Made by a program: the position numbers and the translations under genes. Shown piece after piece: positions 13,316 through 25,543 of a stretch of DNA of 64,000 nt. Each line of letters starts with the position of its first letter. The stretch's first letter is position 1. This DNA comes from Atherix ibis (taxonomy: Eukaryota; Arthropoda; Insecta; Diptera; Athericidae): assembly GCA_958298945.1 (NCBI GenBank), contig CATQJD010000140.1, positions 124,001 to 188,000 on the forward strand, given 5' to 3'. The notes below the pieces were generated by a model, which saw only the letters and a program-made list of their open reading frames with translations, had not been told where the DNA came from and did not search any database.

Positions 13316-14735
13316 AAGTAGTATGTTTAAGAGGAATATGAAGTAGTATGTTTAAGAGGAATATGAAGTAGAATGTTTAAGAGGAATATGCAGTAGTATG
13401 TTTAAAAGGATAATGAAGTAGTATGTTTAGGAGGAATATGAAGTAGTATGTTTAAGAGGAATATGAAGTAGTATGTTAAAGAGGAATATGAAGTAGTATG
13501 TTTAACAGGAATATGAAGTACTATATTTAAGAGGAATATGAAGTAGTATGTGTTAGAAGAATATGAAGTAGTATGTTTAAGAGGGATATGAAGTAGTATG
13601 TTTAAGAGGAATATGAAGAAGTATATTTAAGAGGAATATGAAGTAGTATGTTTTAGAGGAATATGAAGTAGTATATTTAAGAGGAATATGAAGTAGTATG
13701 TTTAACAGGAATATGAAGTAGTATATTTAAGAGGAATATGAAGTAGTATGTTTAAGAGGAATATGAAGTAGTATGTTTAAGAGGAATATGAAGTAGTATG
13801 TTTAAGAGGAATATAAAGTAGTATGTTTAAGAGGAATATGAAGTAATATGTTTAAGAGGAATATGAAGTAGTATATTTAAGAGGAATATGAAGTGGTATG
13901 CTTAAGAGGAATATGAAGTAGTATGTTTAAGAGGAATATGAAGTAGTATGTTTAAGAGGAATTTGAAGTAGTATGTTTAAGAAGAACATGAAATAGTATT
14001 TTTAAGAGGAATATGACGTAGTATATTTAAGAGGAATATGAAGTACTATGTTTAAGAGGAATATGAAGTAGTATGTTTAACAAAAATATAAAGTAGTATG
14101 TTTTAGAGGAATATGAAGTAGTATATTTAAGAGAAATATGAAGTAGTATGTTTAAGAGAAATATGAAGTACTATGTTTAAGGGGAATATGAAACAGTATG
14201 TTTAAGAGGAATATGAAGCAGTATGTTTAAGAGGAATATGAAGTATTATGTTTAGGAGGAATATGAAGTAGTATGTTTAAGAGGAATATGAAGTAGTATG
14301 TTAAAGAGGAATATGAAGTAGTATGTTTAAGAGGAATATGAGGTAGTATGTTTAAGAGGAATATGAAATAGTATGTTTAAGAGGAATATTAAGTAGTATG
14401 TTTAAGAAAAATATGAAGTAGTATGTTTTAGAAGAATATGAAGTAGTATGTTTAAGAGGAATATGAAGTAGTATGTTTAAGAGGAATATGAAGTAGTATG
14501 TTTAAGAGGAATATGAAGTAGTATGTTTAAGAGGAATATGAAGTAGTATATTTAAGAGGAATTTGAAGTAGTATATTTAAGAGGAATATGAAGAAGTATG
14601 TTTAAGAGGAATATGAAGTAGTATGTTTAAGAGGAATATGAAGTAGTATGTTTAAGAGGAATATGAAGTAGTATGTTTAAGAGGATAATGAGGTAGTATG
14701 TTTAAGAGGAATATGAAATAGTATGTTTAAGAGGA
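13316..14735 (+). repeat. Higher-order block D, unit 2
   Basis: Copy of 11941-13315 at a constant 1375-bp offset, with few differences (for example TTAAAAGGATAATG near 13405, TGTTAGAAG near 13553, GAAGCAG near 14215). The right part also belongs to block C, so D arose before or together with the C duplication. Confidence 0.84.
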
Positions 14736-15470
14736 ATATGAAGTAGTATGTTTAAGAGGAATAAGTAGTAGTATGTTTAAGAGGAATATGAAGTAGTATG
14801 TTTAACAGGAATATGAAGTACTATATTTAAGAGGAATATGAAGTAGTATGTTTTAGAAGAATATGAAGTAGTATGTTTAAGAGGGATATGAAGTAGTATG
14901 TTTAAGAGGAATATGAAGTAGTATATTTAAGAGGAATATGAAGTAGTATGTTTTAGAGGAATATGAAGTAGTATATTTAAGAGGAATATGAAGTAGTATG
15001 TTTAAGAGGAATATGAAGTAGTATGTTTAAGAGGAATATGAAGTAGTATGTTTAAGAGGAATATGAAGTAATATGTTTAAGAGGAATATGAAGTAGTATA
15101 TTTAAGAGGAATATGAAGTGGTATGCTTAAGAGGAATATGAAGTAGTATGTTTAAGAGGAATATGAAGTAGTATGTTTAAGAGGAATTTGAAGTAGTATG
15201 TTTAAGAAGAACATGAAATAGTATTTTTAAGAGGAATATGACGTAGTATATTTAAGAGGAATATGAAGTACTATGTTTAAGAGGAATATGAAGTAGTATG
15301 TTTAACAAAAATATAAAGTAGTATGTTTTAGAGGAATATGAAGTAGTATATTTAAGAGAAATATGAAGTAGTATGTTTAAGAGAAATATGAAGTACTATG
15401 TTTAAGGGGAATATGAAACAGTATGTTTAAGAGGAATATGAAGTAGTATGTTTAAGAGGAATATGAAGTA
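13431..15470 (+). repeat. Higher-order block C, copy 1 (2040 bp)
   Basis: Read line against line with the block 2,100 bp further right, I found no difference from 13431 to 15470; mismatches begin at 13430 (G against A) and 15471 (A against T). It holds about 82 monomers with two GAACATGAAATAG monomers (13984 and 15209), two TTAACAAAAATAT monomers and two GAAACAG monomers (14191, 15416), so it is itself built of shorter internal duplications of 1225 bp. Confidence 0.94.
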
Positions 15471-15530
15471 ATATGTTTAAGAGGAATATGAAGTAGTATA
15501 TTTAAGAGGAATATGAAGTGGTATGCTTAA
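15471..15530 (+). repeat. Junction between the two C copies
   Basis: Sixty bases separating the exact copies. The sequence matches 15071-15130, so the join behaves as if 15.07 kb of one copy had been exchanged with 15.47 kb of another, a 400-bp (16-monomer) out-of-register event. Confidence 0.75.
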
Positions 15531-17570
15531 GAGGAATATGAAGTAGTATGTTTAAGAGGAATATGAAGTAGTATGTTAAAGAGGAATATGAAGTAGTATG
15601 TTTAACAGGAATATGAAGTACTATATTTAAGAGGAATATGAAGTAGTATGTGTTAGAAGAATATGAAGTAGTATGTTTAAGAGGGATATGAAGTAGTATG
15701 TTTAAGAGGAATATGAAGAAGTATATTTAAGAGGAATATGAAGTAGTATGTTTTAGAGGAATATGAAGTAGTATATTTAAGAGGAATATGAAGTAGTATG
15801 TTTAACAGGAATATGAAGTAGTATATTTAAGAGGAATATGAAGTAGTATGTTTAAGAGGAATATGAAGTAGTATGTTTAAGAGGAATATGAAGTAGTATG
15901 TTTAAGAGGAATATAAAGTAGTATGTTTAAGAGGAATATGAAGTAATATGTTTAAGAGGAATATGAAGTAGTATATTTAAGAGGAATATGAAGTGGTATG
16001 CTTAAGAGGAATATGAAGTAGTATGTTTAAGAGGAATATGAAGTAGTATGTTTAAGAGGAATTTGAAGTAGTATGTTTAAGAAGAACATGAAATAGTATT
16101 TTTAAGAGGAATATGACGTAGTATATTTAAGAGGAATATGAAGTACTATGTTTAAGAGGAATATGAAGTAGTATGTTTAACAAAAATATAAAGTAGTATG
16201 TTTTAGAGGAATATGAAGTAGTATATTTAAGAGAAATATGAAGTAGTATGTTTAAGAGAAATATGAAGTACTATGTTTAAGGGGAATATGAAACAGTATG
16301 TTTAAGAGGAATATGAAGCAGTATGTTTAAGAGGAATATGAAGTATTATGTTTAGGAGGAATATGAAGTAGTATGTTTAAGAGGAATATGAAGTAGTATG
16401 TTAAAGAGGAATATGAAGTAGTATGTTTAAGAGGAATATGAGGTAGTATGTTTAAGAGGAATATGAAATAGTATGTTTAAGAGGAATATTAAGTAGTATG
16501 TTTAAGAAAAATATGAAGTAGTATGTTTTAGAAGAATATGAAGTAGTATGTTTAAGAGGAATATGAAGTAGTATGTTTAAGAGGAATATGAAGTAGTATG
16601 TTTAAGAGGAATATGAAGTAGTATGTTTAAGAGGAATATGAAGTAGTATATTTAAGAGGAATTTGAAGTAGTATATTTAAGAGGAATATGAAGAAGTATG
16701 TTTAAGAGGAATATGAAGTAGTATGTTTAAGAGGAATATGAAGTAGTATGTTTAAGAGGAATATGAAGTAGTATGTTTAAGAGGATAATGAGGTAGTATG
16801 TTTAAGAGGAATATGAAATAGTATGTTTAAGAGGAATATGAAGTAGTATGTTTAAGAGGAATAAGTAGTAGTATGTTTAAGAGGAATATGAAGTAGTATG
16901 TTTAACAGGAATATGAAGTACTATATTTAAGAGGAATATGAAGTAGTATGTTTTAGAAGAATATGAAGTAGTATGTTTAAGAGGGATATGAAGTAGTATG
17001 TTTAAGAGGAATATGAAGTAGTATATTTAAGAGGAATATGAAGTAGTATGTTTTAGAGGAATATGAAGTAGTATATTTAAGAGGAATATGAAGTAGTATG
17101 TTTAAGAGGAATATGAAGTAGTATGTTTAAGAGGAATATGAAGTAGTATGTTTAAGAGGAATATGAAGTAATATGTTTAAGAGGAATATGAAGTAGTATA
17201 TTTAAGAGGAATATGAAGTGGTATGCTTAAGAGGAATATGAAGTAGTATGTTTAAGAGGAATATGAAGTAGTATGTTTAAGAGGAATTTGAAGTAGTATG
17301 TTTAAGAAGAACATGAAATAGTATTTTTAAGAGGAATATGACGTAGTATATTTAAGAGGAATATGAAGTACTATGTTTAAGAGGAATATGAAGTAGTATG
17401 TTTAACAAAAATATAAAGTAGTATGTTTTAGAGGAATATGAAGTAGTATATTTAAGAGAAATATGAAGTAGTATGTTTAAGAGAAATATGAAGTACTATG
17501 TTTAAGGGGAATATGAAACAGTATGTTTAAGAGGAATATGAAGTAGTATGTTTAAGAGGAATATGAAGTA
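15531..17570 (+). repeat. Higher-order block C, copy 2 (2040 bp)
   Basis: Copy of 13431-15470 with no visible difference, offset 2,100 bp (84 monomers). Markers recur at +2100: GAACATGAAATAG at 16084 and 17309, GAAACAG at 16291 and 17516, AATAAGTAGTAG near 16860. This is the last region with the GAAACAG cassette, so the copy also marks the right limit of the left domain of the array. Confidence 0.94.
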
Positions 17571-18360
17571 TTATGTTTAGGAGGAATATGAAGTAGTATG
17601 TTTAAGAGGAATATGAAGTAGTATGTTAAAGAGGAATATGAAGTAGTATGTTTAAGAGGAATATGAGGTAGTATGTTTAAGAGGAATATGAAATAGTATG
17701 TTTAAGAGGAATATGAAGTAGTATGTTTAAGAGGAATATGAAGTAGTATGTTTAAGAGGAATATGAAGTAGTATGTTTAAGAGGAATATGAAGTAGTATA
17801 TTTAAGAGGAATTTGAAGTAGTATATTTAAGAGGAATATGAAGTAGTATGTTTAAGAGGAATATGAAGTAGTATGTTTAAGAGGAATATGAAGTAGTATG
17901 TTTAAGAGGAATATGAAGTAGTATGTTTAAGAGGATAATGAAGTAGTATGTTTAAGAGGAATATGAAGTAGTATGTTTAAGAGGAATATGAAGTAGTATG
18001 TTTAAGAGGAATAAGTAGTAGTATGTTTAAGAGGAATATGAAGTAGTATGTTTAAGAGGAATATGAAGTAGTATGTTTAAGAGGAATATGAAGTAGTACG
18101 TTAAAGAGGAATATAAAGTTGTATGTTTAAGAGGGATATGAAGTAGTATGTTTAAGAGGAATATGAAGTAGTATATTTAAGAGGAATATGAAGTAGTATG
18201 TTTTAGAGGAATATGAAGTTGTATATTTAAGAGGAATATGAAGTAGTATGTTTAAGAGGAATATAAAGTAGTATATTTAAGAGGAATATGAAGTAGTTTG
18301 TTTAAGAGGAATATGAAGTATTATGTTTAAGAGGAATATGATGTAGTATGTTTAAGAGGA
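17571..18360 (+). repeat. Satellite stretch, no gene
   Basis: Mostly consensus monomers; 18.12-18.36 kb (GGGATATG, TTTTAGAGG, GAAGTTGTATATTT, GTAGTTTG, ATGATGTAG) is repeated at about 20.35-20.58 kb, offset 2,225 bp. Confidence 0.85.
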
Positions 18361-19155
18361 ATATGAAGTAGTATATTTAAGAGGAATATGAAGTAGTATG
18401 TTTTAGAGAAATATGAAGTAGTATGTTTAAGAGGAATATGAAGTAATATATTTAAGAGGAATATGAAGTAGTATGTTTAAGAGGAATATAAAGTAGTATA
18501 TTTAAGAGCAATATGAAGTAGTATGTTTCAGGGGAATATGAAGTAGCATATTTAAGAGGAACATGAAGTAGTATGTTTAAGAGGAATATGAAGTAGTATG
18601 TTTAAGAGAAATATGAAGTAGAATTTTTAAGAGAAATATGAAGTAGTATATTTAAGAGGAATATGAAGTAGTATATTTAAGGGGAATATGAAGTAGTATG
18701 TTTAAGAGGAATATGAAGTAGTATGTTTAAGAGGAATATGAAGTAGTATGTTTAAGAGGAATATGAAGTAGTATGTTTAAGAGGGATATGAAGTAGTATG
18801 TTTAAGAGGAATATGAAGTAGTATATTTAAGAGGAATATGAAGTAGTATGTTTTAGAGAAATATGAAGTAGTATATTTAAGAGGAATATGAAGTAGTATG
18901 TTTAAGAGGAATATAAAGTAGTATATTTAAGAGGAATATGAAGTAGTTTGTTTAAGAGGAATATGAAGTATTATATTTAAGAGGAGTATGATGTAGTATG
19001 TTTAAGAGGAATATGAAGTAGTATATTTAAGAGGAATATGAAGTAGTATATTTAAGAGGAATATGAAGTAGTATGTTTAAGAGGAATATGAAGTAGTATG
19101 TTTAAGAGGAATATGAAGTAGTATGTTTAAGAGGATAATGAAGTAGTATGTTTAA
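18361..19155 (+). repeat. Higher-order block E, unit 1 (825-bp period)
   Basis: Thirty-two to 33 monomers with TTTTAGAGAAATATG, GAGCAATATG (18506), TTTCAGGGG, GTAGCATATTT, GAACATG, GTAGAATTTTT and GAGGAGTATGATG (18981). The same order recurs 825 bp later. Confidence 0.87.
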
Positions 19156-19185
19156 GATGAATATGAAGTAGTATGTTTAAGAGGA

Positions 19186-19980
19186 ATATGAAGTAGTATA
19201 TTTAAGAGGAATATGAAGTAGTATGTTTTAGAGAAATATGAAGTAGTATGTTTAAGAGGAATATGAAGTAATATATTTAAGAGGAATATGAAGTAGTATG
19301 TTTAAGAGGAATATAAAGTAGTATATTTAAGAGCAATATGAAGTAGTATGTTTCAGGGGAATATGAAGTAGCATATTTAAGAGGAACATGAAGTAGTATG
19401 TTTAAGAGGAATATGAAGTAGTATGTTTAAGAGAAATATGAAGTAGAATTTTTAAGAGAAATATGAAGTAGTATATTTAAGAGGAATATGAAGTAGTATA
19501 TTTAAGAGGAATATGAAGTAGTATGTTTAAGAGGAATATGAAGTAGTATGTTTAAGAGGAATATGAAGTAGTATGTTTAAGAGGAATATGAAGTAGTATG
19601 TTTAAGAGGGATATGAAGTAGTATGTTTAAGAGGAATATGAAGTAGTATATTTAAGAGGAATATGAAGTAGTATGTTTTAGAGAAATATGAAGTAGTATA
19701 TTTAAGAGGAATATGAAGTAGTATGTTTAAGAGGAATATAAAGTAGTATATTTAAGAGGAATATGAAGTAGTTTGTTTAAGAGGAATATGAAGTATTATA
19801 TTTAAGAGGAGTATGATGTAGTGTGTTTAAGAGGAATATGAAGTAGTATATTTAAGAGGAATAGGAAGTAGTATATTTAAGAGGAATATGAAGTAGTATG
19901 TTTAAGAGGAATATGAAGTAGTATGTTTAAGAGGAATATGAAGTAGTATGTTTAAGAGGATAATGAAGTAGTATGTTTAA
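19186..19980 (+). repeat. Higher-order block E, unit 2
   Basis: Copy of 18361-19155 offset by 33 monomers. Few differences are visible: AAGGGG near 18681 is AAGAGG here, GTGTGTTT occurs near 19821, and ATAGGAAG near 19861. Confidence 0.87.
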
Positions 19981-20930
19981 GAGGAATATGAAGTAGTATG
20001 TTTAAGAGGAATATGAAGTATTATGTTTAAGAGGAATATGAAGTAGTATGTTTAAGAGGAACATGAAGTTGTATGTTTGAGAGGAATATGAAGTAGTTTA
20101 TTTAAGAGGAATATGAGATAGTTTGTTTAAGAGGAATATGAAATAGCATGTTTAAGAGGAATATGCAGTAGTATGTTTAAGAGGAATATGAAGTAGTATG
20201 TTTAATAGGAATATGAAGTAGTATGTTTAAGAGGAACAAGTAGTAGTATGTTTAAGAGGAATATGAAGTAGTATGTTTAAGAGGAATATGAAGTAGTATG
20301 TTTAAGAGGAATATGAAGTAGTATGTTTAGGAGGAATATGAAGTAGTATGTTTAAGAGGGATATGAAGTAGTATGTTTAAGAGGAATATGAAGTAGTATA
20401 TTTAAGAGGAATATGAAGTAGTATGTTTTAGAGGAATATGAAGTTGTATATTTAAGAGGAATATGAAGTAGTATGTTTAAGAGGAATATAAAGTAGTATA
20501 TTTAAGAGGAATATGAAGTAGTTTGTTTAAGAGGAATATGAAGTATTATGTTTAAGAGGAATATGATGTAGTATGTTTAAGAGGAATATGAAGTAGTTTG
20601 TTTAAGAGGAATATGAAGTATTATGTTTAAGAGGAATATGAAGTAGTATGTTTAAGAGGAATATGAAGTAGTATGTTTAAGAGGAACATGAAGTAGTATG
20701 TTTAAGAGGATAATGAAGTAGTATGTTTAAGAGGAATATGAAGTAGTATGTTTAAGAGGAATATGAAGTATTATGTTTAAGAGGAATATGAAGTAGTATG
20801 TTTAAGAGGAACATGAAGTTGTATGTTTGAGAGGAATATGAAGTAGTTTATTTAAGAGGAATATGAGGTAGTTTGTTTAAGAGGAATATGAAATAGCATG
20901 TTTAAGAGGAATATGCAGTAGTATGTTTAA
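19981..20930 (+). repeat. Satellite with 750-bp partial duplication
   Basis: The cassette GAACATGAAGTTG, TTTGAGAGG, GTAGTTTATTT, GTAGTTTG, GAAATAGCATG, ATGCAG occurs at about 20060-20170 and again at 20810-20920, a 30-monomer offset. Forms of this cassette are the signature of the 20-30 kb domain. Confidence 0.85.
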
Positions 20931-22550
20931 GAGGAATATGAGGTAGTATGTTTAAGAGGAATATGAAATTGTATGTTTAAGAGGAATATGAAGTAGTATG
21001 TTTAAGAGAAATATGAAGTAGTATATTTAAGAGGAATAAGAAGTAGCATGCTTAAGAGGAATATGAAGCAGTATATTTAAGAAAAATATGAAGTAGTATA
21101 TTTAAGAGGAATATGAAGTAGCATGCTTATGAGGAATATGAAGTAGTATGTTTAAGAGGAATAAGAAGTAGTATGTTTAAGAGATATATGAAGTAGTACA
21201 TTTGAGAAGAATATGAAGTAGTATGTTTTAGAAGAATATGAAGAAGTATGTTTAAGAGGAATATGAAGTAGTATATTTAAGAGGAATATGAAGTAGTGGG
21301 TTTAAGACGAATATGAAGCATTATGTTTAAGAGGAATATGAAGTAGTATGTTTAAGAGGAACATGAAGTTGTATGTGTAAGAGGAATATGAAGTAGTTTA
21401 TTTAAGAGGAATATGAAGTAGTTTGTTTAAGTGGAATATGAAATAGCATGTTTAAGAGGAATATGCAGTAGTATGTTTAAGAGGAATATGAAGTAGTATG
21501 TTTAAGAGGAATATGAAGTAGTATGTTTAAGAGGAATATAAAGTAGTATGTTTAAGAGGAATATGAAGTAGTATGTTTAAGCGGATAATGAAGTAGTATG
21601 TTTAAGAGGAATATGAAGTACTATGTTTAAGAGGAATATAAAGTATTATGTTTAAGAGGAATATGAAGTAGTATGTTTAAGAGGAACATGAAGTTGTATG
21701 TTTAAGAGGAATATGAAGTAGTTTATTTAAGAGGAATATGAGGTAGTTTGTTTAAGAGGAATATGAAATAGCATGTTTAAGAGGAATATGCAGTAGTATG
21801 TTTAAGAGGAATATGAAGTAGTTTGTTTAAGAGGAATATGAAGTAGTATATTTGAGAGGAATTTGAAGTAGCATATTTAAGAGGAATATGAAGTAGTATG
21901 TTTAAGAAGAATATGAAGTAGTATGTTTAAGAGGAAAATGAAGTGGTATGTTTAAAAGGAATATGAAGTAGTGTATTTAAGAAGAATATGAAGTAGTATG
22001 TTCTAGAGGAATATGAAGTAGTACGTTTAAGATGAATATGAAGTAGTATATTTAAGAAGAATATGAAGTAGTATGTTCTAGAGGAATATGAAGTAGTACG
22101 TTTAAGAGGAATATGAAGTTGTATGCTTACGAAGAACATGAAGTAGTATGTTTAAGAGGAATTAGAAGTAGTATATTTAAGAGAAATATGAAGTAGTATG
22201 TTTAAGAGGAATATGAAGTAGTATGTTTAAGAGAAATATGAAGTACTCTGTTTAAAAGGAATATGATATAGTATGTTTAAGAGGAATATGAAGTAGTATG
22301 TTTAAGAGAAATATGAAGTACTATGTTTAATAGGAATATGATATAGTATGTTTAAGAGGAATATGAAGTAGTATGTTTAAGAGGAATATGAAGTAGTATG
22401 TTTAAGAGGAATATGAAGTAGTATGTTTAAGAGGAATATGAAGTAATATATTTAAGAGGATTATGAAGTAGTATGTTTAAGAGGAATATGAAGTAGTTTG
22501 TTTAAGAGGAATATGAAATAGCATGTTTAAGAGGAATATGCAGTAGTATG
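20931..22550 (+). repeat. Higher-order block F, copy 1
   Basis: About 65 monomers including AATAAGAAGTAGCATGCTT (near 21035), GAGATATATG, GTACATTTGAG, GTAGTGGGTTT, TTCTAGAGG (22001 and 22076) and TTACGAAGAAC (near 22127). The order recurs from about 22706, offset 1775 bp, rising to 1800 bp after one extra monomer. The TTCTAG monomers replace the minus-strand stop TTA with TCT, which opens a 213-bp minus-strand frame at 21927-22139; I do not regard it as a gene. Confidence 0.88.
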
Positions 22551-22705
22551 TTTAAGAGAAATATGAAGTAGTATGTTTAAGAGGAATATGAAGTAGTATG
22601 TTTAAGAGGAATATGTTGTAGTATGTTTAAGAGGAATATGAAGTAGTATGTTTAAGAGGAATATGCAGTAGTATATTTAAGAGGAATATGAAGTAGTATA
22701 TTTAA

Positions 22706-24350
22706 GAGTAATATGAGGTAGTATGTTTAAGAGGAATATGAAATTGTATGTTTAAGAGGAATATGAAGTAGTATGTTTAAGAGAAATATGAAGTAGTATA
22801 TTTAAGAGGAATAAGAAGTAGCATGCTTAAGAGGAATATGAAGCAGTATATTTAAGAAAAATATGAAGTAGTATATTTAAGAGGAATATGAAGTAGCATG
22901 CTTATGAGGAATATGAAGTAGTATTTTTAAGAGGAATAAGAAGTAGTATGTTTAAGAGATATATGAAGTAGTACATTTGAGAAGAATATGAAGTAGTATG
23001 TTTTAGAAGAATATGAAGAAGTATGTTTAAGAGGAATATGAAGTAGTATATTTAAGAGGAATATGAAGTAGTGGGTTTAAGACGAATATGAAGTATTATG
23101 TTTAAGAGGAATATGAAGTAGTATGTTTAAGAGGAACATGAAGTTGTATGTTTAAGAGGAATATGAAGTAGTTTATTTAAGAGGAATATGAAGTAGTTTG
23201 TTTAAGTGGAATATGAAATAGCATGTTTAAGAGGAATATGCAGTAGTATGTTTAAGAGGAATATGAAGTAGTATGTTTAAGAGGAATATGAAGTAGTATG
23301 TTTAAGAGGAATATAAAGTAGTATGTTTAAGAGGAATATGAAGTAGTATGTTTAAGTGGATAATGAAGTAGTATGTTTAAGAGGAATATGAAGTACTATG
23401 TTTAAGAGGAATATGAAGTATTATGTTTAAGAGGAATATGAAGTAGTATGTTTAAGAGGAACATGAAGTTGTATGTTTAAGAGGAATATGAAGTAGTTTA
23501 CTTAAGAGGAATATGAGGTAGTTTGTTTAAGAGGAATATGAAATAGCATGTTTAAGAGGAATATGCAGTAGTATGTTTAAGAGGAATATGAAGTAGTTTG
23601 TTTAAGAGGAATATGAAGTAGTATATTTAAGAGGAATTTGAAGTAGCATATTTAAGAGGAATATGAAGTAGTATGTTTTAGAAGAATATGAAGTAGTATG
23701 TTTAAGAGGAAAATGAAGTGGTATGTTTAAAAGGAATATGAAGTAGTGTATTTAAGAAGAATATGAAGTAGTATGTTCTAGAGGAATATGAAGTAGTACG
23801 TTTAAGATGAATATGAAGTAGTATATTTAAGAAGAATATGAAGTAGTATGTTCTAGAGGAATATGAAGTAGTAAGTTTAAGAGGAATATGAAGTTGTATG
23901 CTTACGAAGAACATGAAGTAGTATGTTTAAGAGGAATATGAAGTAGTATATTTAAGAGGAATATGAAGTAGTATGTTTAAGAGGAATATGAAGTAGTATG
24001 TTTAAGAGAAATATGAAGTACTCTGTTTAATAGGAATATGATATAGTATGTTTAAGAGGAATATGAAGTAGTATGTTTAAGAGGAATATGAAGTAGTATG
24101 TTTAAGAGAAATATGAAGTACTATGTTTAATAGGAATATGATATAGTATGTTTAAGAGGAATATGAAGTAGTATGTTTAAGAGGAATATGTAGTAGTATG
24201 TTTAAGAGGAATATGAAGTAGTATGTTTAAGAGGAATATGAAGTAAAATATTTAAGAGGATTATGAAGTAGTATGTTTAAGAGGAATATGAAGTAGTTTG
24301 TTTAAGAGGAATATGAAATAGCATGTTTAAGAGGAATATGCAGTAGTATG
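22706..24350 (+). repeat. Higher-order block F, copy 2
   Basis: Copy of 20931-22550 with scattered point differences (GAAGTATTATG for GAAGCATTATG near 23092, GTAAGTTT for GTACGTTT near 23871, AAGTAAAATA near 24241). It carries the second 213-bp minus-strand frame at 23702-23914. Confidence 0.88.
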
Positions 24351-25543
24351 TTTAAGAGGAATATGAAGTAGTATGTTTAAGAGGAATATGAAGTAGTATG
24401 TTTAAGAGGAATATGAAGTAGTATGTTTAAGAGGAATATGAAGTAGTATGTTTAAGAGGATAATGAAGTAGTATGTTTAAGAGGAATATGAAGTATTATG
24501 TTTAAGAGGAATATGAAGTAGTCTGTTTAAGAGGAATATGAAGTTGTATGTTTAAGAGGAATATGAAGTAGTTTATTTAAGAGGAATATGAGGTAGTTTG
24601 TTAAAGAGGAATATGAAATAGCATGTTTAAGAGGAATATGCAGTAGTATGTTTAAGAGGAATATGAAGTAGTATATTTAAGAGGAATATGAATTAGTATA
24701 TTTAAGAGAAATATGAAGTAGTATGTTTAAGAAGAATATGAAGTAGTATGTTTAAGAGGAAAATGAAAGGGTATGTTTAAGAGGAATATGAAGTAGTATA
24801 TTTAAGAAGAATATGAAGTAGTATATTCTAGAGGAATATGAAGTAGTACGTTTAAGAGGAATTTGAAGTAGTATATTTAAAAAGAATATGAAGTAGTATG
24901 TTCTAGAGGAATATGAAGTAGTACGTTTAATAGGAATATGAAGTAGTATGTTTACGAAGAATATAAAGTAGTATGTTTAAGAGGAATATGATGTAGTATA
25001 TTTAAGATGAATATGAAGTAGTATGTTTAAGAGGAATATGAAGTAGTATGTTTAAGAGAAATATGAAGTACTATGTTTAATAGGAATATGATATAGTATG
25101 TTGAAGAGGGATATGAAGTAGTATGTTTAAGAGGAATATGAAGTAGTATGTTTAGGAGGAATATGAAGTAGTATGTTTAAGAGGAATATGAAGTAGTATG
25201 TTAAAGAGGACTATGAAGTAGTATGTTTAACAGGAATATAAAGTAGTATATTTAAGAGGAATAAGAAGTAGTATGTTTAAGAGGAATATGAAGTAGTATG
25301 TTTAAGAGGAATATGAAGTAGTATGTTTAAGAGGAATATGACGTAGTATGTTTAAGAGGAATATGAAGTAGTATGTTTAAGAGGAATATGAAGTAGTATA
25401 TTTAAGAGGTATATGAAGTAGTATGTTTAAGAGGAATATGAAGTAGTATGTTTAAGAGGAATATGAAGTAGTATGTTTAAGAGGAATATGAATTAGTATG
25501 TTTAAGAGGAATATGAAGTAATATGCTTAAGAGGAATGTGAAC
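24351..25543 (+). repeat. Satellite segment shared with 30.4-31.7 kb
   Basis: Satellite only. Markers GAAAGGGTATG, TATTCTAGAGG, TTAAAAAGAATATG, TTTACGAAGAATATAAAG and GAATGTGAACTAG (25535) reappear in the same order in block I (GAATGTGAACTAG at 31608 and 33608), offset about 6,050-6,073 bp. Confidence 0.85.

Noticed and set aside
21927..22139. 70-residue minus-strand ORF
   Set aside because: It follows the satellite period, exists only because two TTA stops became TCT, starts at an ATG made by a GAACATG variant and has no non-repeat sequence, upstream signal or domain. The same applies to its copies.
23702..23914. Second copy of the 70-residue ORF
   Set aside because: It is the block F duplicate 1,775 bp to the right with one residue changed. 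Conservation is explained by recent DNA duplication, not selection.
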